A DNA stretch of 64,000 nt from Siphonodentalium dalli. Its lineage: Eukaryota > Mollusca > Scaphopoda > Gadilida > Siphonodentaliidae. The first letter of the stretch is position 1. Each line of letters opens with the position of its first letter. Where the stretch lies: positions 108,975,195 through 109,039,194 of the forward strand of contig CP136065.1 in NCBI GenBank assembly GCA_032622095.1, given 5' to 3'. Shown here piece by piece: positions 49,235 through 62,930 of the stretch. The translations under genes and the position numbers were made by a program. The notes below the pieces were generated by a model. That model ran no database searches. It was not told the DNA's origin and saw only the letters and a list, made by a program, of their open reading frames with translations.

Positions 49235-49693
49235 TTAAAGGTACTCAATCCGATCAGACAGTCCCCATACCATCAAAATACAAAATTTCTCAAAATACGC
49301 TTTAGTTATCAGAATCGATTTATTGCAACAAAATAATGCTAACCACTGTCAACTATGGTATCACATTTCTCAATTTGTTATTTATCAGCATTTTGTTCAA
49401 TAAGATATGGCCGTATTATCACTTAAGTATCACGAAATTTGACCGTATTACCACTTGATTTTAGAGTTAGCCATCTTCATTCGCAATTTTGTCCGAGACC
49501 CTCCATTTGACCACGTGTTTGTGGGCCACATATTATTACACATCTCGAGAAATAACAAACTTCAATCAAAAATCGATATCTGATCACTCTGAGCTTTGAT
49601 GGGTGGGTGGGCTCCTCGACTGGAATCAAATTTTTTTTTACCCCCGAAGCCAAATAAATTTTAGGCGCGTCTGATCGGATTGAGTACCTTTAA
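49235..49693. mobile_element. MITE family A, long full copy
   Basis: Same ends as the copy at 27589, TTAA on both sides, with a longer middle shared with the copy at 24497. Confidence 0.8.
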
Positions 49694-49769
49694 TTAACTA
49701 GATCTCAGTCTAGTTACAATGTATGGAATAAAGTCCGATAAATATAACTTTTTGTGTCAGTTTCGACCC

Positions 49770-50170
49770 TGCTCAAGTGGTCCTGCTAGTCCGCTGTGAT
49801 GTTGGTGGTTCCTGCTAAATTGCTATGATGTTGTAGGGCAAACTGATGCCGTTACGAAAAAGTACCGTTATGTTTTCTAAAGTGGTCATTTTCGCGGTGT
49901 TTGGCTAATCCGAGCGATTTGAGAAAACCCAATGTCTGTCTAAAGCATTATAGAACACATATATTTTTGAAAAACTAAATAATGGCTGCGCTGGTTTTTG
50001 CAAAACGACGTGAATATCCATATTGATTATAGTAAATCTTAAACAACTAAATCCAACCACTATTAATATATTTTTGCAATATATGTTTTTGAATGTTTGA
50101 TACACATAGTGGCTTTTCGTGGATATGTTCAGATTATCAGAACACCCCGATAATGACAAGTTTAGAAAAA
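49770..50170 (+). repeat. Dispersed repeat G
   Basis: GGTGGTTCCTGCTAAATTGC, TTTGGCTAATCCGA and TGGCTGCGCTGG are shared in part with 4597-4960 and 45255-45455. Confidence 0.65.
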
Positions 50171-52045
50171 TATAACGGTACATTTTCTTAACCAGCATCA
50201 TAGCACATTAGCAGGACTACTTGACCAGGGGTGGGTGATGTGAATCCATAAGAATCTTGGCCAAAAATGTGGTTACATCTGCAAACCAAATATCGCGCGC
50301 CCCACATATGCCAAAGTGTCAATGCTCACTGGTTGACTCAAAGTCACATGACATACATTAAGTAGAAAACACATTAGTGAGGTAAGAAAAATGCATGCGT
50401 TCTTATTTGACGACGAAGTCTATTTGGAATGGATAGCATTGTATCTCCATGTTTTACTTGTTAGATGACAGCAAAACATCAACTCCATTTTTATTTGTGA
50501 GGAGAGAGCAAAACTTAAAGTAAAGACCACAAATTTGTCTGCACCTCACAAGTGACCAACACGCCTCACAATATATAAAACCAACTCCAGAAATACCTTA
50601 ATTTACATTGTAAAAGTGTATCTATATACGAGAGAGCCCCGTAGCGGTTTGAATCCTGGAATTATGCAAACGTTCGTTATATTCCGGCTGGTAGGTCGAT
50701 AAACACGTTAAGTACGCATATGTGGACTATATATACACACCACATATATAATAAAATTTAGACAGATGTGGCATAATAAACACGGAACAATAAACAGCGT
50801 TACTTCTGTGCATGTGCCTATTCTTGATTTGATAAAAATAAAGAGCGTTAATCGTCAGTATCACTTAATTCTGTGCAAAACAAATTGAAAAGAACTGTAA
50901 GAGTGAGGACGCTTTTTAAATACATTGTACGATGCACCGTCTCTTCGATCTGGTGAGATTGGGTGCTAATATATTGAAGAGACGAGTGTTTCTTTACATT
51001 ATAATCAGCATTACAACATACGTGTAAGGTTTATTATCACGGAGAGTGTTGAAAATTCCGGAAATGTAACTAGTATTGACACCGCAAGGGTGTGCACTTC
51101 AGTAAATTCGTTATATTCAATAATTAATCATCATTCCAAATGCAATTACTACAAATGGATCTATTTTAATAATTTGTGTAACTTTAATGATATAGAATAA
51201 CATACTAGTAAATTGCCAATACGTATTTTCACTTCTAGATGGTTATCCAACATATTGCTTTCGTCTTAGCATGGATTGGAGTTGCGGCCATTTTGACGGC
51301 CATTTCATGGCGCGAATGCATTACTTTCTATCCTTGTCACACCGTATTCTAATTTCACACAAACTGGTACATATCGGATGGAGGATTAAGACGATCTGGT
51401 GTCACCGATGAGGGATATTGTAGAAAACCCTACTTCCCAAGGTCGGAAATGGGCATTTTTAAATCACTGTGAAAGAAATTGCTTAAAGTGGATTTTAAAG
51501 TGGATTCAAAATGGAATAAAAACCAACTTAGTTAAAATTTATTCTAGGTCAAAACTTTTATCGAGCAGACTAATAGTGGTTGGTTCACGAATTAGTTCAC
51601 AGTTATGCATGCCATATGAGTTTACCGTACGAACTTCCACGTCGTGTCTCAATACAAACAATATCTAAATAATCCTGAACAATCCATTAATATTGGAAGG
51701 ATACCATTCTTATTTACTCTGCTAGTGTTGTGTGTGACACCATGTCGACCATCTGAATCCAGATCTGGGGACCACCTCATTCTTCCATTGTCTTTAAAAC
51801 CGTTTTCTTGTGTCTTGTTGGTCATTGGAGACATCAGAATCATGTTAATTAATAGCATAAGCTAATTAATAATGGATCTGCTAAGTAGCATATTAGCAGC
51901 ATGGCACTGATGAGTGTTCTATATTGTTCTAATAGCAGTGACTATCCCTTTTTGTCAACATTTTCGTATAAAACAGGTTCGTATTGCGAAAATACACAAA
52001 AGAATCGGCCGTTCACAATGACAACGAATACAAAAGTTCATAATT
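50170..52045. other. Non-coding unique DNA
   Basis: A 37-codon hydrophobic ORF from 51239 contains a GGCCATTTTGACGGCCAT word also seen, diverged, at 62203, so it is likely repeat. No gene supported. Confidence 0.45.
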
Positions 52046-52330
52046 GATAACGCTCTTTATTATCTAAAAAAAATTGTCACATGGGCATGGACGCTCTTTA
52101 TGAGAGACGATCGTGGTAATTTTTGCTCAGCTGTAATAAATTCAAAGCGTGTTGAAAACGTTCTCTATTGAAGTCGAAATATGTCAATCAAAACCTCATA
52201 TTAAGGGGTTCGTGGGTCCGATTTAATTATTTTTTGGTATATAGAAACATACACATAGTCGTTTTATGGTGTAAAATGTATACGACAGGGCAGGACGTTT
52301 TCGAATTTCAACGGTATTTGTAGCAATGTG
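52046..52330 (+). repeat. Relative of the inverted-repeat element at 8538-10008
   Basis: AACGCTCTTTATTATCTA, GCATGGACGCTCTTTATGAGA and CAAAACCTCATATTAAGGGG match the 8538 and 9733-9900 segments. No right end seen before the LINE at 52480. Confidence 0.55.
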
Positions 52331-52479
52331 ACCATGAATAAGCTGCATATTCTAAGTTATAGGCCTTACCATAGCTTGATATAATGCTAGTGTACGGATA
52401 TTTCCATTTTTAGTTTTATATATTTCTTTGCAGAAAAAGTGTTTAATTTGCATTTGTTTTTATCTTATTCATATGTTCG

Positions 52480-55377
52480 TTGAATGGCATGTTTGTGATT
52501 TATTGAAGTTCGCCGCACATAATAAAACTGAAAAATTCGTCGATACAATGTTCTCAGAAGGCTTTTTACCATCCATTACCAGACCTACTAGAATAACTGA
52601 ATTCTCAGCTACTCTAATAGACAACAGTTTTTTCAAATAACGTTTTGAATGATAACGAATCGGGTATTATAATTACCGATGTTTCTGATCATTTGGCATG
52701 TTTCTACATGCACGGGACTAAATCACCGGCGCCACTTGTGAGCTCTACGCGTGAAAGGCGAATTTATTCACACAAAAATATAAACTTGTTCAAACAAATT
52801 CTTACGACATCATCATTTGACGATGTATACAATTGTCAATGTCCAAACGAATCATACAACATATTTATTACAACGTATACCGATGCATTCCATATTACCT
52901 TCCCAGTAACTAATACTCATATCCCTAAAAGATTCATAAAACAAAATCCATGGATCACTTCTGGAGTCTTAACGTCTTCACATACAAAAAACAAACTATA
53001 TAGAACGAAACTAAAAAATCCTACCGATCTAAACATAAAAAAATATAAAATATTCTGCAACATATATAATAAAGTTATTAGAAAGAGTAAATCGCTTTAC
53101 TATAAGAATATATTTTCAACGAAAACAGGGGCAACATGAAAGCCACTTGGAAAACCCTTAGAAGTATAATCGGCAAGAATAAATCATCACTCACACCACC
53201 AAATGAATTCATCAGCAACGGCGAACGCATATCTGACCCAAAAGAGATTGCATCGCATTTCATTCATTCTTTGTTAATGTAGGACACAATATAGTCAACT
53301 CGATATCTCATACTGAAAAATCACATGTAGATTATCTCACTGGCTATTATCCACATATTTTTAAACTTCTCCCCACAAATGAGCAAGAAGTAATCCTAAC
53401 AGCATTCAAAATAAAACCAAAACATACTCTCGATTTAAATAATATCTCCAGCAAACATATGAAAGTAACAATTAATGTGAAGTAGCATAACCTCTGGTCC
53501 ACATAATTAAACGTTCATTCAAAGCGGGGAAATTCCCAGATGACATAAAACTGGCGAAAGTTATTCCAGTCTTCAAAAAGGGCGATAATTCTAATTTCAA
53601 TAATTATCGACCAATAAGTATACTTCCTATATTTTCCAAAATTATGGAAAAAATAATGGCCATCAGACTTAGATACTTTCTTAACGACAATGATATATTG
53701 TACGAACACCAGTATGGTGTTCGTAGCAAACACTCAACCTACCATCCAATAATTCAACTCCTAAGTTCAATTGCACAAAATAATGACCAAATATTAAAGA
53801 TTCGACATTAGCATTATTCGTTGATTTCTCTAAAGCATTCGACTATAAATCATTAAATACTTTCATCTAAACTATCTCACTCTGGGATTATAGGTCTTAC
53901 AAACGACTGGTTTCGTAGCTATATAGTTAATAGACAACAATGTGTATGCTTTAAAAATACACTGTCTGAAACTATAGATGTAAGTTGTGGAGTGCCCCAG
54001 GGGTAAATTTTAAGACCTCTTCTTTTTCTAATCTACGTTAACGATGTGAAAGATGCAACCACCCTCTCACTACTTTCATTTGCTGACGACACAACCCTAT
54101 ATACATTTGGTAATAACACACACGAATTAGAAGCGTATATGAATACCGAAATAGCAAAATTCTTTGAATGGTGTTGTGCAAATTATATACAAGTCAATCC
54201 TTCAAAATGTAAATATATTCTCTTTCATCCTATGTACAACTCGCATAGGGGTGATAATTTATCACTTAGGATCAACACACCGAAATTACACAGGTTGGTA
54301 ACACAAGACGCGAACAATCTTTAACATATTTAGGTGTGAAAGTAGATGAAAATTTGAAATTTCATCAACATATAAATCATATGTGAGCTAGAATAGCCAG
54401 TGCAAACTATAGTCTGAATAAAATTAAGCACTTCTTACCACGCGAAGCACTCAAATCGTTATACTATGCAATAGTTCACAGTCACTTGATGTATGCTATA
54501 CATATATGGGGAAATTCGAATAAAAGTGATAGAGTATTCAAACTTCAGAAAAAATCAATGCGCATAATAAACAATACAAAATATAATAGTCACACAGATC
54601 CGCTATTTAAAACTAATGACATTTTGAAATTCAATGATATCTATTCTCTGCATTCAAATCTCCTTGTGCATGATTGGTTTCACGACCAGTTACCAAATTC
54701 TTTTGAAAATTTCTTCACAATTTCCCAAAATGACACGCGACAAGATGGTATGCTCATATCTGGGACTCCGAAAAGTGTCTTCTCGGAAAACTTACCAGAA
54801 CACTATCTTCCAAAGATGTGGAATTCCCTGGACGACAAACTAAAGCGTCTTCCAACACGAACAATGTTCAAAAATGATTACTGTCGAAATATTCTATCTT
54901 CATATCAACTGGATCCCAAATGTACATACAACAATTGTCCTGATTGCAACGATGTGTAATAAGTAGTATAGTATTCGTGTAGCGATAACTGACATTGTAT
55001 AATAAGAGAGAAGGATAAATAATACATGCTGTTCATCATCTCCCCATCGCAGGAAACCCAGGAATGTATCATCCACATATTCATATTCCACATGTTTGTA
55101 CTTTATATATCACATCACAAACTGAGCGATGAACGGTAAACGACCAATGAATTCTACTATTATTTATAAAAAAAACAGATTTAATAAGACAACACCTAGA
55201 TAATATCAAATTATTATTACATGTATAGTTATATTACTTTTCAACGGGGACGGCGGGTAGACAACCCTCTCGGTTATGCTGTCCCCGATTGCTCATTGAA
55301 TGTTATAATATTACACTGTATAGATAATTGTATATGTTATATGAATGAGTTATGAATAAATAATGATAGTCATAGTC
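52480..55377 (+). pseudogene. LINE retrotransposon (CR1/Jockey-like), decayed
   Basis: The start gives CDLLKFAAHN and PSITRPTRITEFSATLIDN, the endonuclease C-terminal region. 52645-53139 holds VSDHLACFYM and the linker. After a frameshift: AKVIPVFKKGDNSNF, NNYRPISILPIFSKIMEKI, QYGVRSKHST, LFVDFSKAFDY (motif A), CGVPQG with a stop at 54004, and FADD at 54079-54090. The C-terminal ORF 54486-54959 has YAIHIWGNSNKSDRVFKLQK. At least three frameshifts and three stops. The 3' end is GAATAAATAATGATAGTCAT at 55376, inserted in another LINE. Confidence 0.85.
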
Positions 55378-56600
55378 AAAAGCTTTGCTGAAGTCTAATA
55401 ATCAGTGCGATGCCCTGCAAAAAAAAAAATTTCAAACAAGATTATTAATAAGTCGCATCTAATAGCTTTGTTTCACAGGACCGTACGTCATTCGCGAAAA
55501 CCATGATGTACGTCATAAAGGATGTTACATGTCTGTGTTTGAAGTGTGTGCTTATATGTGAAGCAATTAAACGCTCTGCAATCTTACCCATGACGCATGT
55601 TCAGGCGATGGACCTGTAGTTTGAGGAGTAGGATTTATCTCCCTTTTTGAATATTGAAACTACATTGCATTTTGTCCATTAGGTTGGGAGTGTCTTTGTG
55701 TCAAGGTTTTTGAAAGAAAAGGGGGACTATAGAAACGATCTCCGTCCGTCCGTACGTCCATCCGCCCGTCCGTCCGTTCGTCCGTCCGTCCGTCCGTTCG
55801 TCCGTCGTCATACTTTTGAGTACCTTCATGGTGTAATCATCTACTCCTGCAGATTTCAACCCAGTGTTTGAAACTTCAGAATATTTTGAAGATGTGCAAC
55901 ATGTATATAGATGACGGAAAAATGATTTTTTGACAGTTCAGGAGGGTTAGGACCTTTTTTTTTACGGAATTATGAACACTTTCGACTTAGAACATTTCAA
56001 CATTTTTCTTAATTTCTTTAACAAAGCGGCATCGACTTGCCACGTTGTCGGGGGACACTGTGGTCGGCTGACCTTTTATTTTATGAGTAGTGTAAGGGCT
56101 GGAGCTATTTCGTGACGTAGTTCTTTCAAAATGACAGGACTAATGTTATCTGGTCCGGCAACCTTGTTGATTCTTAGGTCAGCTAGTTGTTTAAGGACAC
56201 AAGATTGACTGAGGGTCGGACAGCCATGATTATTTTACTAGCTGCAGATATACCAGTTGTATTATTCCGTATGGCTGCCAGACAATGTTATGAGAGTGTA
56301 AGGGAGTTTAGTGGTGAACATACGAACTGAAATTGATTGTTTAATACTTGTGCTATTTCAGCATTTGAGTTTTTTTCAAAGTGCCAGTGGTTGGTCGGTG
56401 ATGGAGTTTACTGTTTGAGATTGTTGTTGTATGCTTTTAATGTACCATAACAGCTTTTTGGTGACTGGTTGTTCATTATGGTCTTCTTCGTTGATATATG
56501 TTTGTCAATTTCAACGATGCGTTCAACATAAATTATATTCAGACTTAAGTACGTGAATGTAGCTCAGAAGTCGACCCACTTACCAACTGAACTCTCCGTG
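55378..56600 (-). pseudogene. LINE RT fragment, minus strand, broken by the LINE at 52480-55377
   Basis: Read on the minus strand from 56600: NSNAEIAQVLNNQFQFVC, VLKQLADLRINKVAGPDNIS with PVILKELRHEIAPALTLLI, then LDTKTLPT, VVSIFKKGDKSYSSNYRSIA, CVMGKIAERLIASH, HGFRE and SCETKLLDATY. It stops in LLDFSKAFDY, RT motif A, exactly where the other LINE's 3' end sits (55377). A non-coding block with a CGTC-type microsatellite splits it at about 55705-56080. No second half was recognised beyond 52480. Confidence 0.75.
55738..55808 (+). repeat. Microsatellite of CCGT type
   Basis: CCGTCCGT repeats with single changes (TACGT, CATC, CGCC), inside the block that splits the minus-strand LINE. Confidence 0.9.
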
Positions 56601-56699
56601 TTTTTCATGAGTCAAGATAATAAGTACTGATTTTAGAAGCCATTTTCGAGCCCTTTGCTTATAGTTTTATTGTGCCCACATCGGAATGAGCAATGTTTT

Positions 56700-58740
56700 T
56701 TCTTCAGTTAAACATATTTTATTGCCAATACATGCAAAGGTATATGACAGACAGGGATTGGGGTACAAGTGCTAACCACTTAGATATGCCCCGCTCCTCA
56801 CAATTTGACAATAAGTAATGAAATGATGCGGCAATACAATACAACATTATATATATATATATATCCTTATATAGGATGAAACAAGGAGAGTGAAATATGA
56901 AAGAGGAGCTGATGATGGGAAAGGAAGTAGAAGCTGACTCCTCGAAATTGCCACACCTGCTTGTGTTTGTTGAACTTCGTTCACAATGAGTCAGTACAAG
57001 TGAAGCGTTTTGATTTGGAAATGTATCTCTGGGCGGCAATAACAATTTGTTTGTTTGCAGCGAGGCTCAGGTGGGGATTTCCCATTACCATATTCTCCAT
57101 CGTCACAGGCCGTGACGCCTGAGGCTATTGAACAACTCTGTACGATGGTTGGAATAGATGGGACATTCGAAGAAATAGTGGTATAGGCATCTCCAATGGT
57201 ATTTCCACATTCGCAGTGGTAGTGATCTGATATATGGTTACTGTATTTATCCCACAATAGGTGGCGTCAACCACATCTAATTTTGCAATGAGCAATATGC
57301 AGGTTCCGGTTCCCAACTAGAAAGTAATTCGGGGGCTGAGGGGGTTTACTGGATATGTTATTTTTTAACAGATTGCGACCTTGTGCCGGGGACTAGTTTG
57401 TTCCATTCGTTGACGCTGGATGGGGATAAAAGACTTTTTGAATGATGGCATTGCGCTGAGCGGTTCAAATTTCGATCCATATCTTAGATTATGGTCAGAT
57501 TTGTCTGCGACTTTCCGTGGTAATAAATCTATAAGATATTTCGGGGCTTTATGGAGTACAATTTTTTGGAAAGTGATCATTTTTTCGAATGTCTTCGGGT
57601 TGACCGTGTTTGCCACCCCAAGTCATAAAGAAGACGCTCTCATGGTGTTGAACGAGTACACCCAGTGACTATTCGGACAGCGTCATATTGGAGGTCATCT
57701 AGATTCTTGAATGAGGTATCCGGTGCACAGCCCCACACTGGGCTGGCGTATTCCATTAAAGGTTGTATGAATGGCATATATAGTGTTTGGAGTGTTCGTC
57801 TAGACAAAATGAATTTAAGCTTCCGCAGTTTGGACAACCTTGATGCTTCTTTATTACTTATGGTGGTGACATGTTTGTTCCACGAATAGTCAGAAGTGAA
57901 TTCAACACCCAGGTGTATATGCAACGCATGAAATTCCAATATTTCCCCAAAAAAGTAAAGAACAGGTACGATATTGTTTGATGATCGAGTAAAATATACT
58001 GCTTTTGTTTTATCTGGATTAAAGTTTACTCGCCATTTCAGAGCCCATGCACTTGCGTAGCCGCGACAAGTCAATGTTCAGGATATTTTGGATTTCGGAA
58101 ATATCGGCACCGGTTTGGAATAAGCACGCATCATCAGCAAAAAGTCGGGTAGTCGATTTCATTCCATCGGATATATCTTTAATGTAGAGTAAAAAAAGCG
58201 TCGGACCGATAACGGAGCCCTGGGGCACTCCAGTCGTAATGTTCCGAAAGAGAGCCAGAAACTTTAACCCTTTGTTGTCTTTTGCTAAGGTAGCCAGTGT
58301 ACCAATTTTGTAAACTGTCTTCTATTCAATAAGTTTTAGCAAGAGACCCATATACCAAACTCTATCAAACGCCTTTGACAGTCACATAATACCCCACATG
58401 TCGAATAGTCTTCATCAGCTGAAGAGAATAAATTATGATAAATTTCTAAGAGTTGTAGCTCAGTACTGTGTCCAGGTAGAAAACCGGATTGGTATTGGTA
58501 CAGGAGACTGTTAGTCTCCAAATGACTAAAGACCTTATTGAATACAATGTTTTCAAAAAACTTTAGCAATGCAGCATAACAAGGAAATGGGTCTGTAGTT
58601 TTTTCAGCCCAAACATATACATAGGGATCACAATTTTGTTCGATACACAATTCTCGAACCAAAGACAACCATTCGAAGGGGAACTTCGAATGGATATGAA
58701 ATAAAACACTGAGCCAAACAATTACGATTTTTAAGGCAAA
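56700..58740 (-). pseudogene. LINE retrotransposon (CR1/Jockey-like), minus strand
   Basis: On the minus strand, 58668-58336 has KFFENIVFNKVFSHLE, QYQSGFLPGHSTELQLLEI and the start of motif A. 58228-58019 has MPQGSVIGPTLFLLYIKDI and LFADDACLF. 58074-57640 has KWRVNFNPDKTKAVYF and the thumb region with YASPVWG. 57616-57365 and 57257-57000 give the C-terminus, with CECGN as a zinc-binding block. Breaks: frameshifts between the four ORFs and a deletion near motif A. The 3' end is near 56705 (GGCAATAAAATATG on the minus strand). Confidence 0.8.
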
Positions 58741-58744
58741 CTGT

Positions 58745-59812
58745 TGTATTCGATGTCGGATTGCTCGGGCTTCTCAAAACATAAACGCAAGCTATCTATT
58801 TTAAAAACTGCACAAATACGACTCCTTCGCTATATATAATAGGCAGAATTGGTAAATATGAATATCATAAGTGGTCAAAACTTATCAAAACATAACCCTA
58901 CCACAAAAACTGGCTGTCAACCACCTGGTCATATTTTGCACTTCTATTTTCTCTAATCTAGTCATATTAATTACGCAGTTATACCACTTTATGTGAAATA
59001 TGAGTACGAGTGCGAATATACTGTCACGGTCAGGATAATACAATCGCGGTCATGAAATGGCTGTCAAAATGGCCGCAACCACCAAGCCAAGCCACGACGA
59101 AAGCAGCATATTGTATAACCACCTAGTTGATAAAATACGTATTGGTAATATACAAGTATGTTGTTAGATATCTTTAAAGGTACACAGATCATTAAAACAT
59201 ATCCGTCTGGAGGATTTATCGGTCATTGCAAAGCATGTCAAACCCATGCAATGATTTACGTCTTTAAAAGTTGGGTTTTCTGTTTACAGTCGGGCCCAAA
59301 AATAATAATTTTGGGCATGCAACACACGAAGTAATGTTTCGCCACACAGTATGTGGTATTTTTATTCGGCGTGATGATTAATTATTGAATGTAACGCAGA
59401 AACTTAAATGCATATTCTTGCGGTATAAATAGTAGTAACATTTCCGGAATTTCAGCACTGTCCGTGATAATAAATCATACACGTATGTTGCTATGCTTGT
59501 TATATTGCAAAGAAACCGCCATTATCTTCAAAAAGTTAGCCCTCCATCTCACCAGATCAAATAGACAGTACATCGTACATATTATATAAGACTAATTTTA
59601 GTGCTGTTTCCAAACCGGTGTCATAGTAGACAATTTTGTTCAAATTACTTCAGTCGGCAACTTGCAACTGGTGTATGCTATTGCGAAATGTACAATATTT
59701 GTTTTCAGTATCTTGTTGTTGAAAATATCTTGCCAAAACCACCCACGCACTTGTGTAAAATATCAGGTGATCAGCGTTTAAATCTGTTATTTCAGCGTTG
59801 ACCATTGACTCA
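58745..59812. other. Non-coding unique DNA
   Basis: No repeat or coding pattern; the 66-aa ORF at 59601 has scattered cysteines but no module pattern. Confidence 0.45.
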
Positions 59813-61380
59813 GGTGACGTTTACACATAGCCGGTGAAGCCGTTACCCGGCGAACCCGTTAGCCGGCGAAGGTTGGGCAGAGTGTTTACACATCGCCGGC
59901 GAAGATACGCATATATTCACGTGTCTCCTTTACTTGTTAATAGTTTTCGTTTTAGTTCTCACTGAACTGCAATATGATATTGCTGTACACATGTACACAT
60001 CTAGCCGCTTCCTGTTAGAGATATGGTTGGGCAGTATAGTGAAATGAAACTTTTTAGAAATGGAAATGCCGAAATTATTAATATCCAACTCAAACTTTCA
60101 GGTATTGCTATTGGTAATTTTATACATATTTAAAAAACATTGTTAATGGTTTGTTTGGGTTCATATACAGCCTTTGACGTAAGTGTCGCACCAAAACCAT
60201 GGCCATTGTCAGTTTTGAGATCTTTTCGTCGCATACATCTACAAATTGGTGTCTAATCATTCGGATTGGATTTTATATTATATATATAAGTTTCAACATC
60301 GCGAATCAAATGTGACACATTTTCCGTTTGCACATTATACAATCAAATATGTTTTTCATTTTACTCGGGCGTTCACCATGTCCATGTATATAGGGCCTGG
60401 CGATGGGGGTGTCTCATCCCAACTTTAATCAAAATATTCAAAAGCTGGAAATTTCATACCTGACACGGCAATAGTTGGACATTTGACATCAGCAATATAT
60501 TGAAATTGTTCTCGTAGTTTTATTTTCAACAATTTGTTATTGGTGATTTCTTTAGGCAACATTTGGTTATTTTTTTACCAAATTGTTGGACTGAAATGAC
60601 CATCAGTTGGAAATGATCCAACCTTATTAGAGGTGCGTCAAGTTTGGAAAATGTCTAACAATTGGAAATCTTAAGGCTGGATGCTAGGATTTTGCAATTT
60701 TCAGGGTTCAGATTAAAACAAATTCTCACACCTGGCCATAACCACGGTCGGTCGATAAATTCCAAAGATGAACAGTCCCACACCTCCAAATCAGGCCCTC
60801 TAGACCCGTCCCTGTGTAAATATGTCCACGGCGCACTCAGATTTAGATTATTGAACTAATTGTCCATTAAGTTTGAATCCATAGAAACGTGCCATCCCAT
60901 TTCTTCCATATATATATGGACATACATGTACATGAATTAATTCCCTCGAATGCGCAACAAACGTACCATGCACATGCAGAGTACGGTACCATCATCGGTT
61001 AGTATTTATAATAATAGCTTATAACCAAGGTGCGTGACCACCGACCTGACAGCTGATTAGAGACAATCAAACTGGCACACTGACCAATATATACACAGGT
61101 GAAAAGCGGGCTGGTCTATCAGCGATTGCACAATAATATTGTTCGAGGAAATCACCCATGACGGCATGACCCCAGATAAACATCTAACTTAACCGCAGAG
61201 CGAATTATAATCCATACAACAATCAGGTGCTTGTACTAAATCATGTTATCCAAAAGTTGAAAACCGTATAGCTGAGTATCCGGATAGCCGTAATTCTTAT
61301 CCGGCGAAGTATAAACACTCTATTGTTATCGCTGCCGGCTAAAGCGAATGCGATCTTCGCCGGGTAATGTATAAACACCC
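59813..61380. mobile_element. Terminal inverted-repeat element, family unknown
   Basis: The first 110 bases (GTTTACACAT, CCCGGCGAA, TTAGCCGGCGAAGG, AGAGTGTTTACACAT) return inverted at 61285-61380 (CTTCGCCGGGTAATGTATAAACACC, shown in parts). CTCA lies just outside on both sides, a possible 4-bp duplication. The centre has no coding. It contains a copy of repeat E at 60400-60670. Confidence 0.6.
60400..60670 (+). repeat. Dispersed repeat E, copy 2
   Basis: GCTGGAAATTTCATACCTGAC and TTGGACTGAAATGACCATCA; inside the element at 59813-61380. Confidence 0.7.
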
Positions 61381-62554
61381 CCTCAATGTTGCTATTTAAT
61401 TTATGGTTGTGATTGCAGCAGATATGTTTAGCATTAGGGAGAAGTGATACACACGTTACTGCGGTTGCAACAAACATAGTACGCTTCGCGTATATGTGAC
61501 CTGAGTGAAAATAACCAAATATTATTTCCAGGTATAAAGACAGTCTCTGTCACAGAGTATGTAGTCAATTTTGGTCAAGTTTAGATTTGTTTGAAGAAAG
61601 TATATGGTACCCCTTTGTATTTTGATAAATTGCGTTCATAGTATACCATCATGCATTCTTGCATTAAAAGCGAAATATTCGTGTTTTATTACTTGATCGG
61701 CAACTATGACTAATATTTTAAGACAAGGACAATAGAATCTACACATTTCACCCATTACTCTATGAATATCTCTCATACTGTTCTATAGCAGTGCATTTTT
61801 AATGGTTTGATGTTCTATATATCAAAAGAAACGATGACCGGTCACATTCGTGAGACTGCTATGAGCACATATATTTCGGCTTCTAGAAACGGTCACAGAA
61901 TCAATTCACCATTATTAGATTTCATTTTATAGTTTAGCGTACACATAATTATATCACACGATTCAAGATAAATAGTTTCTTTGCGCCCAAAAAGTCCAGA
62001 TTTAACCATTGTATGAGACCTTGATTTTCGCTATATCTCTCGGGAGATATATTAGAGAGAATTCGTATATATCTCTGATAAAATGTTTCTCTTATACTCT
62101 GCAATCATTCTTCCTGACATAATTCGAGCATGGTGTCACTTTTATGGGACTAGCTATTCGATTTTGCACAAAATGTAATTTTCATTCTATTTTGGCCATT
62201 TTGGCGGCCATTTTTGTGACATACATTCTACTTATATCGTTAACGACTAAGCATTGTTTGTATATATCTCACTGTACCATGAATTTGGTATAAATTGATC
62301 TACACATGACTGCATTCGCATATGGCCTGATGCAAATACTTCAGAATTTGAACCATTCCGAAAAATCAAGATATCTCAAAAAGCTCAACTCGGATTCTAG
62401 GGGACTTCTGCCATGTTGTTCATAAACATGTTATTATTAATCGCTGAAAAAATCAGCTTTCCCCGATTTTTTCCCTAGTGAAACCTAATTTGCCTGGACT
62501 ATAATCCTGTATTTTTAATGCACGGATTCTAGGACCCTGTGACGTGCAATAAAC
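61381..62554. other. Non-coding unique DNA
   Basis: No ORF of note; a GGCCATTTTGGCGGCCATTT word at 62203. Confidence 0.45.
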
Positions 62555-62705
62555 ACAGAACGACACGACAGTGTGTCAATGTGTTTGTTGATTTGTGCCA
62601 TCGCGGAAGGATATATAGAAATCTAGGCTGCGCCTCTCATTCTATCCTTCCACACTAATACACGTGCCGTATCAACAAACCCATTAACACACTCGTGTCG
62701 TTATG
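62555..62705. repeat. Hairpin H9, imperfect
   Basis: AACGACACGA, TTTGTTGAT and GGAAGGATA on the left pair with TATCCTTCC, ATCAACAAA and TCGTGTCGTT on the right. Arms are more diverged than in the other hairpins. Confidence 0.65.
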
Positions 62706-62825
62706 TATACATGTGTAACTGTGTATAACCCGTCGGTTATTTTATAGACCGCTACTATGTCTCCTCGCATCTGTCTTTATTTGAGTGACATGACACCACA
62801 TACAGTTTATAAGGCGGTCATTATC

Positions 62826-62828
<3 letters not shown>

Positions 62829-62866
<38 letters not shown>
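62829..62866 (+). repeat. (AT)n microsatellite
   Basis: Thirty-eight bases of alternating AT; a similar run is at 16066-16105. Confidence 0.95.
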
Positions 62867-62870
<4 letters not shown>

Positions 62871-62930
62871 AAAGTGTGGAGAGCGCGGGCACAGGTCGGA
62901 ATCCGATTTCTTATGTAATTATTTCTATGG

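Noticed and set aside
50630-50670. GGTTTGAATCC, like a Pol III B-box
   Set aside because: No matching A-box or tRNA fold at the right distance upstream.
51239-51352. 37-codon hydrophobic ORF after a possible acceptor, looking like a second signal-peptide exon
   Set aside because: Its middle (GGCCATTTTGACGGCCAT) is a repeated word in this genome, and it ends in a stop rather than a donor.
56545-56600. tRNA-like A-box words on the minus strand (AGTTCAGTTGGTAAG)
   Set aside because: No T-arm or acceptor stem follows, and it lies by a LINE remnant. It could be a SINE head, but no body is visible.
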